Assembly: GCF_026914185.1 (NCBI RefSeq)
Contig: NC_070560.1
Span: forward strand, 532,001-596,000
Source: Puccinia triticina
Taxonomy: Eukaryota; Basidiomycota; Pucciniomycetes; Pucciniales; Pucciniaceae
DNA: 64,000 bases
Direction: 5' to 3'
The position numbers and the translations under genes were made by a program. Shown here one piece after another: positions 45,109 through 56,194 of the stretch (positions within the stretch are counted from its first letter, which is position 1; the number at the start of each line of letters is the position of its first letter). The notes under the pieces were generated by a model. It did no database searches. It was not told the DNA's origin and worked only from the letters and a program-made list of their open reading frames with translations.

Positions 45109-46928
45109 CCGCAGCTACAATCTGATCAGTTGCCAAATCTCACTACTTGGTTAGTTTCTTGGTATTTCTGCAACTATATCTCAAGACAGCCTGGGAATTT
45201 TTCCATGAAATTGGTACCAAAACGTTTAAAAGCCCCCATAGATTCATTGTGTACCTTGAATGACCACAAAACCCCCAAATGTAGCAGCTACAATCTGATC
45301 AGTTGCCGGATCTCACTAATTTGGTAGTTTCTTGGTGTTTCTGCCACTATATCTCAAAGCAGCCTGGGATTTCTTCCATGATATTGGTATCAAAATGATC
45401 AATAGCCCCTGAGGATTCATTGTGTACTTTAAATGACCACAAAACCCCCCAATGTAGCAGCTACAATCTGATCATTTGCCAAATATCACTAATTTGGTAG
45501 GTTCTTGGTGTTTCTGCCACTGTATCTCAATGCAGCTTGGGATTTCTTCCATGATATTGGTATAAAAATGATCAAACTCTCCCAAGGGTTCATTGTGTAC
45601 CTTGGCTGAACACAGAATCCCGAAATGTAGCCCCTACAATCTGATCAGTTGCATAATATCACTAATTTGGTAGTTTCTTGGTGTTTCTGCCACTATATCT
45701 CAACACAGCCTGGGAGTTCTTCCATGATGTTGGTATCAAAATGATCAATAGCCCCCAAGAATTCATTGTGTACCTTGAATGACCACAAAACCCCCAAATG
45801 TAGCAGCTACAATATGATCAGTTGCCAAATCTCACTACTTTGTTAGTTTCTTGGTACTTCTGCAACTATATCTCAGCGCAGCATGGCAGTTCTTCCATGA
45901 CATTGGTACCAACATTATCAAATGCCCCTGAAGATTCATTGTGTACCTTGAATGACCACAAAACCCCCAAATGTAGCAGCTACAATGTGATCAGTTGCCA
46001 AATATCAATAATTTGGTAGTTTCTTGGTGTTTCTGCCACTATATCTCTGCGCAGCATGGGAGTTCTTCCATGATATTGGTACAAAAATGATCAAATTCTC
46101 TCAAAGATTCATTGTGTACCTTGAATGACCACAAAACCCCCAAATGCAGCAGCTACAATGTGATTGGTTGCCAAATATCAGTAATTTGGTAGTTTATTGG
46201 TGTTTCTGACACTATATCTCAGCGCAGCGTGGGATTTCTTCGATGATATTGGTACCAAAATGATTAAATGCCCCTGAAGATTCATTGTGTACCTTGAATG
46301 ACCACAAAACCCCCAAATGTAGCAGCTACAATGTGATCAGTTGCCAAATATCAATTTGGTAGTCTCTTGGTGTTTCTGCCACTATATCTCAGCTCAGCAT
46401 GGCAGTTCTTCCATGATATTGGTACCAAAATGATCCAATTCCCTCAAAGATACATTGTGTACCTTGAATGACCACAAGAAGCCGAAATGTAGCAGCTACA
46501 ATGTGATTGGTTGCCAAATATCACTACTTTGTTAGTTTCTTGGTACTTCTGCAACTATATCTCAGCGCAGCATGGCAGTTCTTCCATGATATTGGTACCA
46601 ACATTATCAAATGCCCCTGAAGATTCATTATGTACCTTGAATGACCACAAAACCCCCAAATGTAGCAGCTACAATGTGATCAGTTGCCAAATATCAATAA
46701 TTTGGTAGTTTCTTGGTGTTTCTGCCACTATATCTCTGCGCAGCATGGGAGTTCTTCCATGATATTGGTACTAAAATGATCAAATGCCCTCAAAGATTCA
46801 TTGTGTACCTTGAATGACCACAAAACCCCCAAATGTAGCAGCCACAATGTGATCAGTTGCCAAATATCACTAATTTGGTAGTTTCTTGATGTTTCTGCCA
46901 TTATATCTCAGCGCAATCTGGCATTTCT
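45109..46928. repeat. Satellite-like tandem array, ~174-bp unit, about ten copies
   Basis: The marker GTAGCAGCTACAAT-TGATC recurs about every 172-176 bp from 45114 to 46860. Units contain GGTAGTTTCTTGGTGTTTCT, a CTTCCATGATATTGGTACC segment and CATTGTGTACCTTGAATGAC. Copies differ by scattered substitutions and small indels. The last unit breaks off where the Copia LTR begins. Confidence 0.93.
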
Positions 46929-47391
46929 TGTGACAATAAAGACTGCATGTCACACGATCTCCAAGAGGCTGGGTTAGGTTTGAAGGATAATCAACCGGTT
47001 ACCCTCAAGGTTTGACTATTATACTTTAGGTTTTGCTCTTCTCATGTATTGCTAGTCAAACCTTGTTCTTCACTGTTCCACTCTTCCTTCTTCTCTACAC
47101 AACTCATCATATCGTGTCATCCCTAATACCTTGTTCAGGTATTAGTTTATTTGCTTTTGCTCACTCATCGGAGTCTCATCTCTCCTCATTGCTCACCCGC
47201 TGTCATCTGGTTTCTCATAGGTTCAGTTCCATTTCTTCTTCTCTTTATCTCTTGTTACTCAACATGCAATACACAACTCATCATATCGTGTCATCCCTAA
47301 TACCTCATTCAGGTATTAGTTTATCGGCTTTTGCTCGCTCATCGGAGTCTCATCTCTCCTCATCGCTCACCCGCTGTCATCTGGTTTCTCA
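46929..47391 (+). repeat. Putative 5' LTR of the Copia element
   Basis: Starts TGTGACAATA and has a TGTCACA complement 20 bp later. Within it a block beginning ACAACTCATCATATCGTGTC is duplicated 177 bp apart (47097 and 47274). The end (TTTCTCA) is placed by the primer-binding site. No second copy of this LTR was found in the window. Confidence 0.55.
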
Positions 47392-47393
47392 TA

Positions 47394-47412
47394 GGTTATG
47401 AGCCCAGCTCAC
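47394..47412 (+). promoter_or_regulatory. Putative primer-binding site for half tRNA-iMet
   Basis: GGTTATGAGCCCAGCTCAC is complementary to the anticodon stem-loop of an initiator methionine tRNA (loop CTCATAA, with anticodon CAT), not to a tRNA 3' end. Drosophila copia is known to prime from a cleaved initiator-tRNA half at such a site. Confidence 0.55.
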
Positions 47413-47673
47413 TGAGCAGAGGTTAGATACAGAGACTTACGACAAGGCACAAAGGTTGAATTAACTTTTACCCTGGCCAAACATCCAAAACTTCCTGGCG
47501 ACTTTGGGCTATATTCTCCCGAAGCTACCCCTGGACCCGTTTCCTCAGACAATCCATCAACCAGTACTTCTTTTGAGCAAGAAGCAAAACCCAACATCAA
47601 ATCTTTGGTCTCATCCTTATCATCCAAAGACTCGACATCTACTTTCCATTTAGAAGACCTTGTTCCTCCTATC

Positions 47674-49479
47674 ATGGCTGCTGAATTGTCTTCCTCAAGC
47701 AGATCCGGTCCAACAGGAATCGAACTGTGCACCAAGAAATTAAATCACATTAATTTTACAACCTGGCGTTTTGACATTCAATGCACTTTAGGATTCCTGC
47801 GTCTAGACAAATTTCTCAAGACTCATACTTCTGCTTTAATTTCTCGACCTGACTATCAACAGAAAGTCAAACAAGTAACTAACTATATTTGACTTCATCT
47901 GTCTTGAGTTGAGGCTGTTCGTTTCATTCCCAATCTGGATGTTTACGACCCTGTTGCTCTCTGGGATGCCATTCGAGATCATTACGCTGAAAGCTCCATT
48001 GAAAATTCAGCTAATCTCATGGACAAGCTACACAATTTCACTTTCCCCGAAGACACCATGGCTGAAAACATTGATGAATTTCGGAAAATTTTTCAACTCA
48101 TGATTGAAGTCAGCACCAAAGATTTTGACATTAAAAGTCTTGAACTAGTCTGGATTTTCTTCGTCCTTAAGTGACTCCCTTCTTTGTACACCACTTTCCG
48201 AGCTTTTCAATTTTCTAGTATGAAGAAAGTTAACGGTATTCTACCTAACATCACTATGACTCAGTTTCTTACCAACTTAGAAACAGAACTTCGTCGTCAA
48301 CTTGAAACTGCCGCTCAAGTTACAGCAGCCGCAACAGCGTTAGCTGTATATCAAAATCAACAAGCCTCAAAGAACAAAACTTCTGTTTCTCAAGGATCGT
48401 CTCAAAAGAACAAATATTGTCGACTTACTTGTTGATCTGGAGTTCACAATCCGGACACCTCACATACTGAAGAGGAATGTCATCAACTTCATCTGGACAA
48501 AGCTGTGGCTTATCATCAAGCTGCAATAGACCGAGTCAATTCAAGCGCAAATGCCTCAAATCGGGCTCTTCTCAGCGTTAATTCTGGTGTTTCAGATGCC
48601 ATTGTCTTCAATAGTGGCGCTTCCGGTCATTACCTCAAATATTGGGACTACTTCACCTCATTCACTCCGATTGTCTCTTCAGTCTACAGAGAGAACAAAG
48701 CCTTGATTCCTATCCTTGGTGTTGGCTCAGCTGTCATTCATGCCATGACTGGTCCGATTTTGATTACCAAAGCTTTCTTTGTGCCTGAACTCTCCAATTC
48801 CTTAATTCCTCAGTCTCACTACATTCGACTAGGCTATTCCATTATCTCTTCCCTTAACGGATCATCCTTCAAATGTCAACGCAAAGATCATCTATTATGC
48901 TCCGGTACCACCACCGACAATGTTCTGTTAATCAAAATGAACACCCTCAAAGCTCTGAATGTATCCAAAGTTCCTTCACGCTCTGCTTTGGAACTTCATT
49001 GCGCTCTGGGACATCCCAGTCTACCCTACTTGAAGAAGGCTTTTCCAAACATGTCTTTCAACTCAATCAAATGTCCAGTTTGCGATGTCTCCAAGATGCA
49101 CAAAGTTCCTTTTTCTGGCTCGTTTCCTTCAGTTTCCAACACGCTCGACTGTATCCACATGGATTTGTGTGGCCCAATGTCTCATCCTTCTCGCGGTGGA
49201 AATATTTATTTCCTCAAGATTGTCAATGGCTACAGCAAATTTCGCTTCATATTTCCTATGCGCCGTAAGTCTGACACATATTCGACATTTGTAAGGTTTC
49301 TAAACCAAGCTGAAACCTTCACTGGACACAAACTTGTCTTGGTCGTTTCAGATAATGGGGGAGAATTTGTGAATACAAGCTTTCAATCTCTCCATGCCAA
49401 AAAAGGAATTCAGCATCTCACTTCCGCTCCCTCACCAGGGGGGGATGTGTGGCACTCTTCAGAGAGTGCCGGACCGTAA
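47674..49479 (+). pseudogene. Copia gag-protease-integrase ORF with four TGA codons
   Basis: The frame from ATG 47674 is interrupted by TGA at 47890, 47905, 48172 and 48433. Seen: a gag core (NHINFTTWRFDIQCTLGFL, DVYDPVALWDAIRDHY, FPEDTMAENIDEF), a Cys/His element after which protease begins as IVFNSGASGHY, with Asn in place of the catalytic Asp, a GAG-pre-integrase zinc region (LELHCALGHPSLPYL...CPVCDVSK), and integrase (DCIHMDLCGPMSHPSRGG, VVSDNGGEFVN). All four stops could derive from CGA, and the Asp-to-Asn change from TTCGAT to TTCAAT is also a CpG transition. Confidence 0.85.
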
Positions 49480-50694
49480 TTCTGTCTGTCACGGTGTCTG
49501 AAGTCAGTCTGATGTCTGCCCGGGATCAGCAAGAAGTAACTTCTATATTCATGTTCAAACATTGCCAAAGGCAGGAGCAATGTGAGTATATGTTGATCTG
49601 AAATCAGTCTGAACTCATGAAGATTTTGTGCTGACATGAGATGTAGGTTTAACCCAATGTCATTTTAATTCCAGTGCATTGTTTGCTTCATCCACATCAC
49701 CCCATTCTGCCATACATTGCTCTTTTGTGGTGTGGCGGTTACGTGGTTCAGTGTACTCCTTGAGATGGTTGGGTGGATACCATGATTGACCACTCACACT
49801 TGAAGTGTCTGAATGTATTACTGGCAGGTAATTAGGGACAATTCTTGGCAGGTTTAGGACAGCTTTCACCACACCATCCACTGTAATTAGGCTATTTGGC
49901 TTGCATTCACCTCCAGATCACAGTGCAACAGTTGATAATGTAATGTACCCTGGTAGCTCTATGGTTTGATGAGTGTGTCTCAGCAATGTGAAAACCGACA
50001 AAGCCTCTGTGAACTGTGGCCAAAGGTGGATCAGTTAATTGCCCCTGAGGCGGCCTGGTTGACCAGATGTCTGGCAGCTCCAACATATTTGTCATCTTCT
50101 GAAGAAGTGTTTGCTTGTGCCACCTGAGAGGTGATGGGGAAGATGTGCACCACAATGAACAGGTCATTGGGATTCCCTGTCAACAGTGAGTTGTGTGCCC
50201 CCACTGACACTTGGGGTGACTTCCACCACCACAGCAGTCATCCAAAATGATACACGAGCTACAACCTTGTCCAGCACATGTTTCAACAGCAGGAGAATCT
50301 TGCAGGTGGGAGTGGAGCCACTGTGAAAAATGAATCTGAAGAAAATGACAAAAATATGGGTGTGAGCATGTATTATCAAAGTTTGCTCCTGGCACGGTCA
50401 CAGCACTGCCTGGTGTTTGGTGATGTATGTGCTGTTGGCCAAACAGGAACCGATATGATCCTCAGGTTTGTTTTTCTCCTTGGCCCAGATTTGCACTGAC
50501 TGAGGTGAAGTTTTCGGGCTACGGAGTTGAGCAAACTTCACACAATTTTCAAGTGCCCCCAACTCACATATGCCCGACCTGGCTGAGTGTGGGAACTAAC
50601 ATCTGCCACCCACAACGACTCGGACTTTCAGATAACTTCCCCAGAGGCCTAGTCCAACCAAATCACCTGCCCGATCCTCAATCCATCCGTAGCC
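49461..50694. other. Upstream region of the SNF2 gene with TCTGAA-type repeats
   Basis: No supported gene. Just after the Copia truncation is a GGCACTCT/AGAGTGCC hairpin (49449-49468). Repeated TCTGAA...CAGTCTGA words occur at about 49487-49515, 49599-49617 and 49800. Similar words occur in inverse orientation at 59755-59815. Confidence 0.35.
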
Positions 50695-53053
50695 ATGAGA
50701 AGTGCATATTGTCTTGGACAATTCATCGCACCGGTGTCGCCGTCTCCGCCCTCTTCTAACACAGACCATCACCCCCAGGTGGGCTTCCTCCAACGAGGTC
50801 ATCAAGAATTGCATGTGTATTGTGCACCGCGGCAGAAAATTGGTCGCCTCAGCTCTCTGGCGAGTGAGCACCTTGGTCCCTTGCTCGGACCGATATCTTC
50901 GTGTTCGACCCTAGTCACAAGTAACGAATTCTCATCAAGCGATCCCGGGATCATGAAGGTGCGCGCCTTCGTAGTGAGCCGTCGTGGTGTTCCACCTGAG
51001 CTGCGAGGTTGTGTCTTCAGCCGTGCCGAAGATATTCACCGTGTCCAGATGGCCTTTAGGGCTGCCAACATAGATCTGACCCCAATATGGAACTACAACC
51101 CAAGTGTCTTCTTTGACATCCCGCAGGTTGAGTTTGTCAGAACAGAAGCGCACGAGGTCACAGCTCGACAACCCTGGGTCACGAGAGCACTCTGCCAATG
51201 CCGCACGACCTTGAAACCCCATCAGCTGACCGCCCTCTCGTTCCTCCGCAATAACGAGACGGCCGACGCAGATCCAATGGTGCTCTGGAACCACCCTACA
51301 AACGCATGGATTCACAGTTGCGTGGATCAAACCGGTTTCAATCCGCTTGGCGACTCAACATCACCAAGAGCCCGAGGATCCATCCTGGCAGACGACATGG
51401 GCTTAGGGAAGACTTTGACGGCGTTAGCATTCATCCTTTCGACCTTTGATTCCGCTGTGCAATTTATGTGGGAAAGTTGGTCCCACCGGTCATCTGCAAC
51501 ATTGGTTATCTGCCCACTAGCAACACTGACCAACTGGGAAAGTGAAATAAACATTCACTTTGAAGATCAGGCAATCACCTACCATGTGTTCCACGGACCC
51601 CATCGGAACCAACTTACTCGGAAGGACTTTCAATCGGCTCACATAGTTCTTACAACGTATGAAATGATTGGCACTAGTGGGAACAGACACCCAAACCAGT
51701 ACACCATTGAATCCCTCAATCTCTGCTGGTACAGGATTGTCCTGGACAAAGCACAGTGAGTCAAAAATGTCCGTTGTACCTCAGACGCCACACAATCTGA
51801 TTGATTTTCATTTTGACAGCCTGATGAGGAATCCAGCAGCGAACCGCACGCTCAACATCCAGCAACTCAACTACCAGTTTTTGTTGTGTCTAACTGGAAC
51901 ACCGGTCCAGAATTGCCTGACGGACCTCCAAAGCTTGATCACCACATTGAAGATGCCGCCGTGGGATAACGATCTCATCTGGAAGAGTTAACTTATTCCC
52001 AGAATGAATGTGGGGGCACCTGAAGCTATTAGGACTCTGTCGTTGCTGATGCAATCACTCTGCTTGAGAAGGACAAAAGATGTTCTGTTGCAGCTACCAC
52101 AGAAGGTCGAGCAGGCAGTGGTGGTGCAATATAGCGCGCAGTGGGAAAGACACTCACGAGATTTGCATGAAAGCTTCATCCAAAACTTTGGAAGACTTCG
52201 AACCTCCGAAGAGCAATGGGACGGGGCCAAATTTTTCCGCCAGTTGACAATGCTGCGTCAATTCTGCAATCATCCAGTCTTTGCACGTGCGGTACTACCC
52301 ATCCAACCAACATGGCGATGGCAGGATTCTGGAAAGATCGTCCACCTGATTGACAGTCTTTTGGTCTTTTTCAGCGGAGGCCGAGAGATCGAGCGTCCAA
52401 AGGCAGTTGTCTTCTCAAGTTTTGTTGGTTTTTTGGAGATGTGAGCATACAAGCCAAGTCCTACTGTGCATAAATAACTAATGGTGATTCCTCTATTCAT
52501 AGTGTTGAGCGCGCTCTGCAAGAAAGCCACATTGGATTCACTTGGCTAACCGGGAACTTAAAGGTGCAAAAGCGTGATGAGAACCTCAACACATTTCGAG
52601 GCAACAGTAATTGCAAGGTCCTGCTTGCGTCCCTGCAGGCAGCGGGGGTGGGGATTGACTTGCGATGTGCTCAGAATGTGTACTTGATGGCAAGTCCACA
52701 TCTTTTTTTTTGAGCAAGACCCAGGCTGATCAGCCTCATTAAAACTTAGGAGCCTAGTTGGAACCCTGCAATGGAGTTCCAAGCAATTGATCGACTCTAC
52801 CGCTTGGGCCAGAGAAACTCAGTTTGGGTGTATCGGTACTACATACAAGGCAGCTTGGAGATGAACATTTTTCAAGTACAAAGACGCAAGTGCGAATTGG
52901 CATTGTGAGCGGGTTTCTTGTCTATCTTATGTACATGAGAGCAAGTTGAGGAGTCGCTGATGGGATTCACCATCTAGGCTGAGTGTACCTACCGGTGGAA
53001 ACGAACAATATGAATGTGCTAAGCTCTTGATGACAAACCTCACAGGATCATAG
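50695..53053 (+). pseudogene. SNF2-family (Rad5/Rad16-like) helicase, one nonsense codon
   Basis: Exons 50695-51755, 51820-52440, 52503-52689, 52750-52904 and 52978-53053 join in phase to 699 sense codons plus an in-frame TAA at 51989-51991 (codon 411). Seen: an N-terminal region with MKVRAFVVSRRGVPPELRG; SNF2 motif I ILADDMGLGKT near residue 230-240; motif II as VLDKAH at about 351-354 instead of DEAH; motif III LTGTPVQN; LRRTKD; and C-terminal helicase motifs (VVFSSFVGFLE, GVGIDL, NVYLMEPSWNP, QAIDRLYRLGQ). Such proteins are ATP-driven chromatin or DNA translocases. The third intron uses GC-AG. Start choice: first ATG of the long frame. The altered Walker B and the stop suggest a decayed copy, probably mobile cargo. 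Confidence 0.88.
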
Positions 53054-53082
53054 GCAAATCCTTACCTTGAATATATGTACCT

Positions 53083-54190
53083 TCAGCACAATGTCACAAG
53101 ATTAGGCCAGACAACCGCGTCAGATGGGTTCAACAGTGCCCGCTGTGAATTCGATAGAGTTGATAAGTAACTTGCAGCGTAGCAGTTGATCGGCAAGTTG
53201 CGCGGTACGTTTTTGAAGCTGTTGGATTGTGTTATGTGTGAGGGTATTCTGCGCGCTTCAAGAATGTACTCGTGGACAAAGGTCCGTCCGTTGGTATTGA
53301 TCTTTTTCTGTGTGTAGATGGTATCCAACTGTTGAGCAAACCGGGTGAACTCGTCTGATCGCCAGGACAATGGCAGCTTGGATAGAGCTCTGGGAGGTGT
53401 GGTCTCAGTCTCAGATGTGGCCTTGATATTGTCAAACGCTGTGCGGAGGGCTGGCGAAACCGGAAGTGTGGAAAGTGTCTCTTGACGGTGTTGCTGAACC
53501 TTGTGTTGAGCAGGAGTAACATAAGTGTGCAATCATGATTAGATGTGTACCAAAAGAGCATACCTGCATCCAGATCTTGGTTTTGCTTTCGGATTTCTTC
53601 TTCTGAGATCGCCACTCGCCTGAGAAATGACCCAATCGAAGGCCTTCCTGCCTTCCGATGAACCATCGATGTAGCAACCCAAGGAGGATTGACGAGTTGT
53701 GAGCTTCCACAGGATCGATGAAGAATAATTTGAACGCTCCAGCACCGTAGGCATTCAACCAGTGCTTAATGATGAACTTCGCAAAGAGTTGGTTCCAGTG
53801 GGCGTCCCACGGGTGATCCCACGCAAACGTCGTACCTGGGAAATGGGAGTTCGAGAGGTCTTGAAGGAAGATGGTTCTGAATATTGAGTGAATTGTTTGA
53901 GCTTTGGCGAGCAGCGCCTCTGGGGGAATAGCATCTATCGGATGGATCAAGATGGAGTCGGGGAGATTTGAGCCAACGTGGAAGTTGTGGGCCGGCGGAC
54001 GGATCTTCCAATCATCCGAAGGAGGTTTCTTGGGGGAAAAAACCAACTGGAGCAGAGTTCGTACAAAAGCTGCCATGCTCCGGGCAGAAGATGACTGGGA
54101 GTTTGGCAGAATTGTGGAGTAGATAGCGTTGATCTTTGCTGCCTGGGATGGCGGTTTGCCATCCCACAAGGTAGCTGTGGATGATGACAT
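53083..54190 (-). CDS. WRSD/LPxNCY-family protein of unknown function
   Basis: Two exons on the minus strand (54190-53564 and 53499-53083, GT-AG intron of 64 nt, phase 0) give about 347 residues. Features: TLWDGKPP near the start, FAWDHPWDAHWNQLFAKFII in the middle, and a C-terminus with LPLSWRSDEFTRFAQQLD, then VPRNLPINCYAASYLSTL. The same C-terminal signature recurs in the plus-strand gene ending at 61669. Its stop codon is 29 bp from that of the convergent SNF2 gene. No known domain is recognised. The frame is intact, unlike its neighbours. An upstream ATG (54323) is in another frame and not used here. Confidence 0.6.
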
Positions 54191-54410
54191 AGGGCGAGAA
54201 AGATGGGAGCAGATCTGTGCCCGAAGCAGGAAGAGCAGGGGCACACCTTAAGTAGTGCAGTCGACGCTTGAGGGTCCGGAATGACAAAGGAGTTTGTGGG
54301 GCAACCATGTCAAAGGGACGCAAGGTGCACGTAAGACAAGGGGCACTGGAGAGGGATTGTTTGGGCTGCTAGAGCGGGCTGGGCACGTCGCAGACAGGGA
54401 GTAGCAAGCA

Positions 54411-54584
54411 TGTCCACCGTGACGTTCGGCCGAACATCAGGGTGGACATCTTGCACATGGGGACCTATGTCACAGGCGAAATCAACCGCTGCATCCACAC
54501 AGTGTCACAAGCAAGACAGATGGCGCAGCTGTGCTGCGGCCAATGTCCACCGTGACGTTCGGCCAAACGTCACGGTGGACATTG
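54411..54584. repeat. Pair of long palindromes (TGTCCACC...GGTGGACA)
   Basis: A 38-bp imperfect palindrome lies at 54411-54448 and a 44-bp palindrome with one mispair at 54541-54584. Both share the core GTGACGTTCGG and its complement. Close relatives stand at 61979-62016 and 62212-62294. Confidence 0.85.
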
Positions 54585-56194
54585 TCCACATTGACCGAGC
54601 ATGAGGACATTCTCACAGATCCCTCCCTGTGGAAGGGCGGCATTACACATGCATAGCTTGCGCACAAGCGGCTCTGCTAGTAGATGGGCACCCAATCAAG
54701 CTCTGCCTGGCCTGATGCTGTATGCACAAACGCAGCTGCCTCCCAGAAATCAACTGAAGAGCCACGCAGGCCCATCATAAAGCCTCTTTCGAGCTGCAGC
54801 GCAGGTGTGTTATCAGCCATAAGTATGAAGGCACAGTGTCCGAGTCCTTGTGACACACTGGATGTGGTCTCCCCAAACTCATGGTTCTCACCCAGCTCAG
54901 CCGACATCCTGAAGGAGGACCTGACATCATCTTGAAGAGAGATGAGCAGGGAGAAGACAGATCCGTGTCTTGTAAGACACCTTTTCCATATTACATACAC
55001 TCCACGCCACCTGATATGTGTTGCAGGGAAACCAAAGCCCACTGGTCACAGTGTTCTACATATGGGCATAGGATATTATGGAGATAGCTTCAGACACAGA
55101 GCGGGTGAGCGCGAAAGGCCAATGTAGTGTTCCCTGTGACTGTGGCAGGGGGAGTAAACTGTCAGGGGCAGTGACTTGCCAGAGACCAAAATGCCACAAG
55201 GAACTCACAATTTGGCCGCAGCCAACAGCTACAAGAGGCCACCGTTTGCGCTGTTGGTACTCTCAGATACGCTTGTCTGACGCTTCACAGGACCTGTGAA
55301 TCGGAACATCAGACCTTCTTGATGACGGGAGAGACAAATGAATTTATGGATTAGACGTACCCTTGCCCTCTCGATTTCTTATGGCGTTCCAGGTTGCAAA
55401 GACATCTGGCACGGCCCATCGAGGGAGCTTCATGTCACCGGCGTCGGCATACAACTTCTGCTGAAACAGGAAGGCCTGGTCAAGATGGATCCCACAGTTT
55501 GAAACAGCATGTGACCCGTCCACAGTACGCTGCATTTCGACATCAACAAGTGTTTGCTTTTCTTGCAGCCACAGTAGTTGTAGAGGAGTAAAGCTATGAT
55601 CTTGCATGACTTAGCAGCTGGAAAATGAGGTGGAAATGACGGGAGGATAGATGATGCTCAGTGGGGCAGATTTTATGGAGGTATCAGGGAGGCTTGCGGA
55701 CACCAGATTGTCCTCAGCTGATGTTTGTCAGAATTGTGGCTCACATTTTAACCCTGAACGTCACCACCATGCTTGCCGCTCAGTTGAGTGCGGAGGAGCT
55801 GTTGGGGATACAGCGGGGAAAGCAAAGCTGGCTCTAGATCTGACTTCACGCAACTAATTCAGCGGCCTACTTTGTAAGTCCAATGTAGTTCGGCGTCTGA
55901 AGAAGAATTGTGGTGTTAGAAGACAAGAGAAGAATGGCAATTGAGAGGGAGAGTTGTCACAGCTGCGCCAAGCCTCACCGTCCACGCGTGTGGCGGGGTT
56001 GATCCATGGATATACAGTGATGGGAGAACAGTTGAGTTGAGGTGGTCGTGCAAGAAGTGCAGACTTCCCTGCCTTGCCTGCAGCACTTCGGTTAGGTTGT
56101 GCAGCCACAGACTCCTGTCCCTCCATCAACCTGCTCAATTGCTAACAAAGATAGCCAGACATCTGACACGTGATCAGTGGAATCGACAAGGCCA
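54585..56194. other. Spacer before the transposase, with degenerate minus-strand ORFs
   Basis: On the minus strand 55607-55344 encodes SNCGIHLDQAFLFQQK...MKLPRWAVPDVFATWN up to a possible GTACGT donor, and 55042-54677 encodes another 121 residues. They could be exons of one decayed minus-strand gene, but the intervening 300 bp has stops in all frames that I followed. On the plus strand 55651-55857 has CQNCGSHFNPERHHHAC, possibly a zinc-binding remnant. None is assigned. Confidence 0.3.

Larger units (their letters stand above)
46929..49460 (+). mobile_element. Truncated Ty1/Copia retrotransposon
   Basis: A putative 5' LTR (46929-47391, TGTGACA...CTCA) is followed by a primer-binding site and one reading frame for gag, protease, GAG-pre-integrase and the start of integrase. 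The frame ends in SAPSPGG near 49440, before the third catalytic residue of integrase; RT and RNase H are missing. The 3' limit is uncertain. Confidence 0.8.

Noticed and set aside
45822..46708. Repeated 65-aa ORFs that look like duplicated genes
   Set aside because: They are successive units of the ~174-bp satellite.
49446..49530. 3' LTR of the Copia element starting TGTGTGGCAC after a G-rich tract
   Set aside because: The G-rich tract resembles a polypurine tract, but the sequence does not match the putative 5' LTR at 46929-47391.
54677..55607. A two-exon minus-strand gene, possibly an oxygenase because of GIHLDQ
   Set aside because: No continuous splice-compatible frame and no second metal-binding motif that I can identify; the motif alone is too weak.
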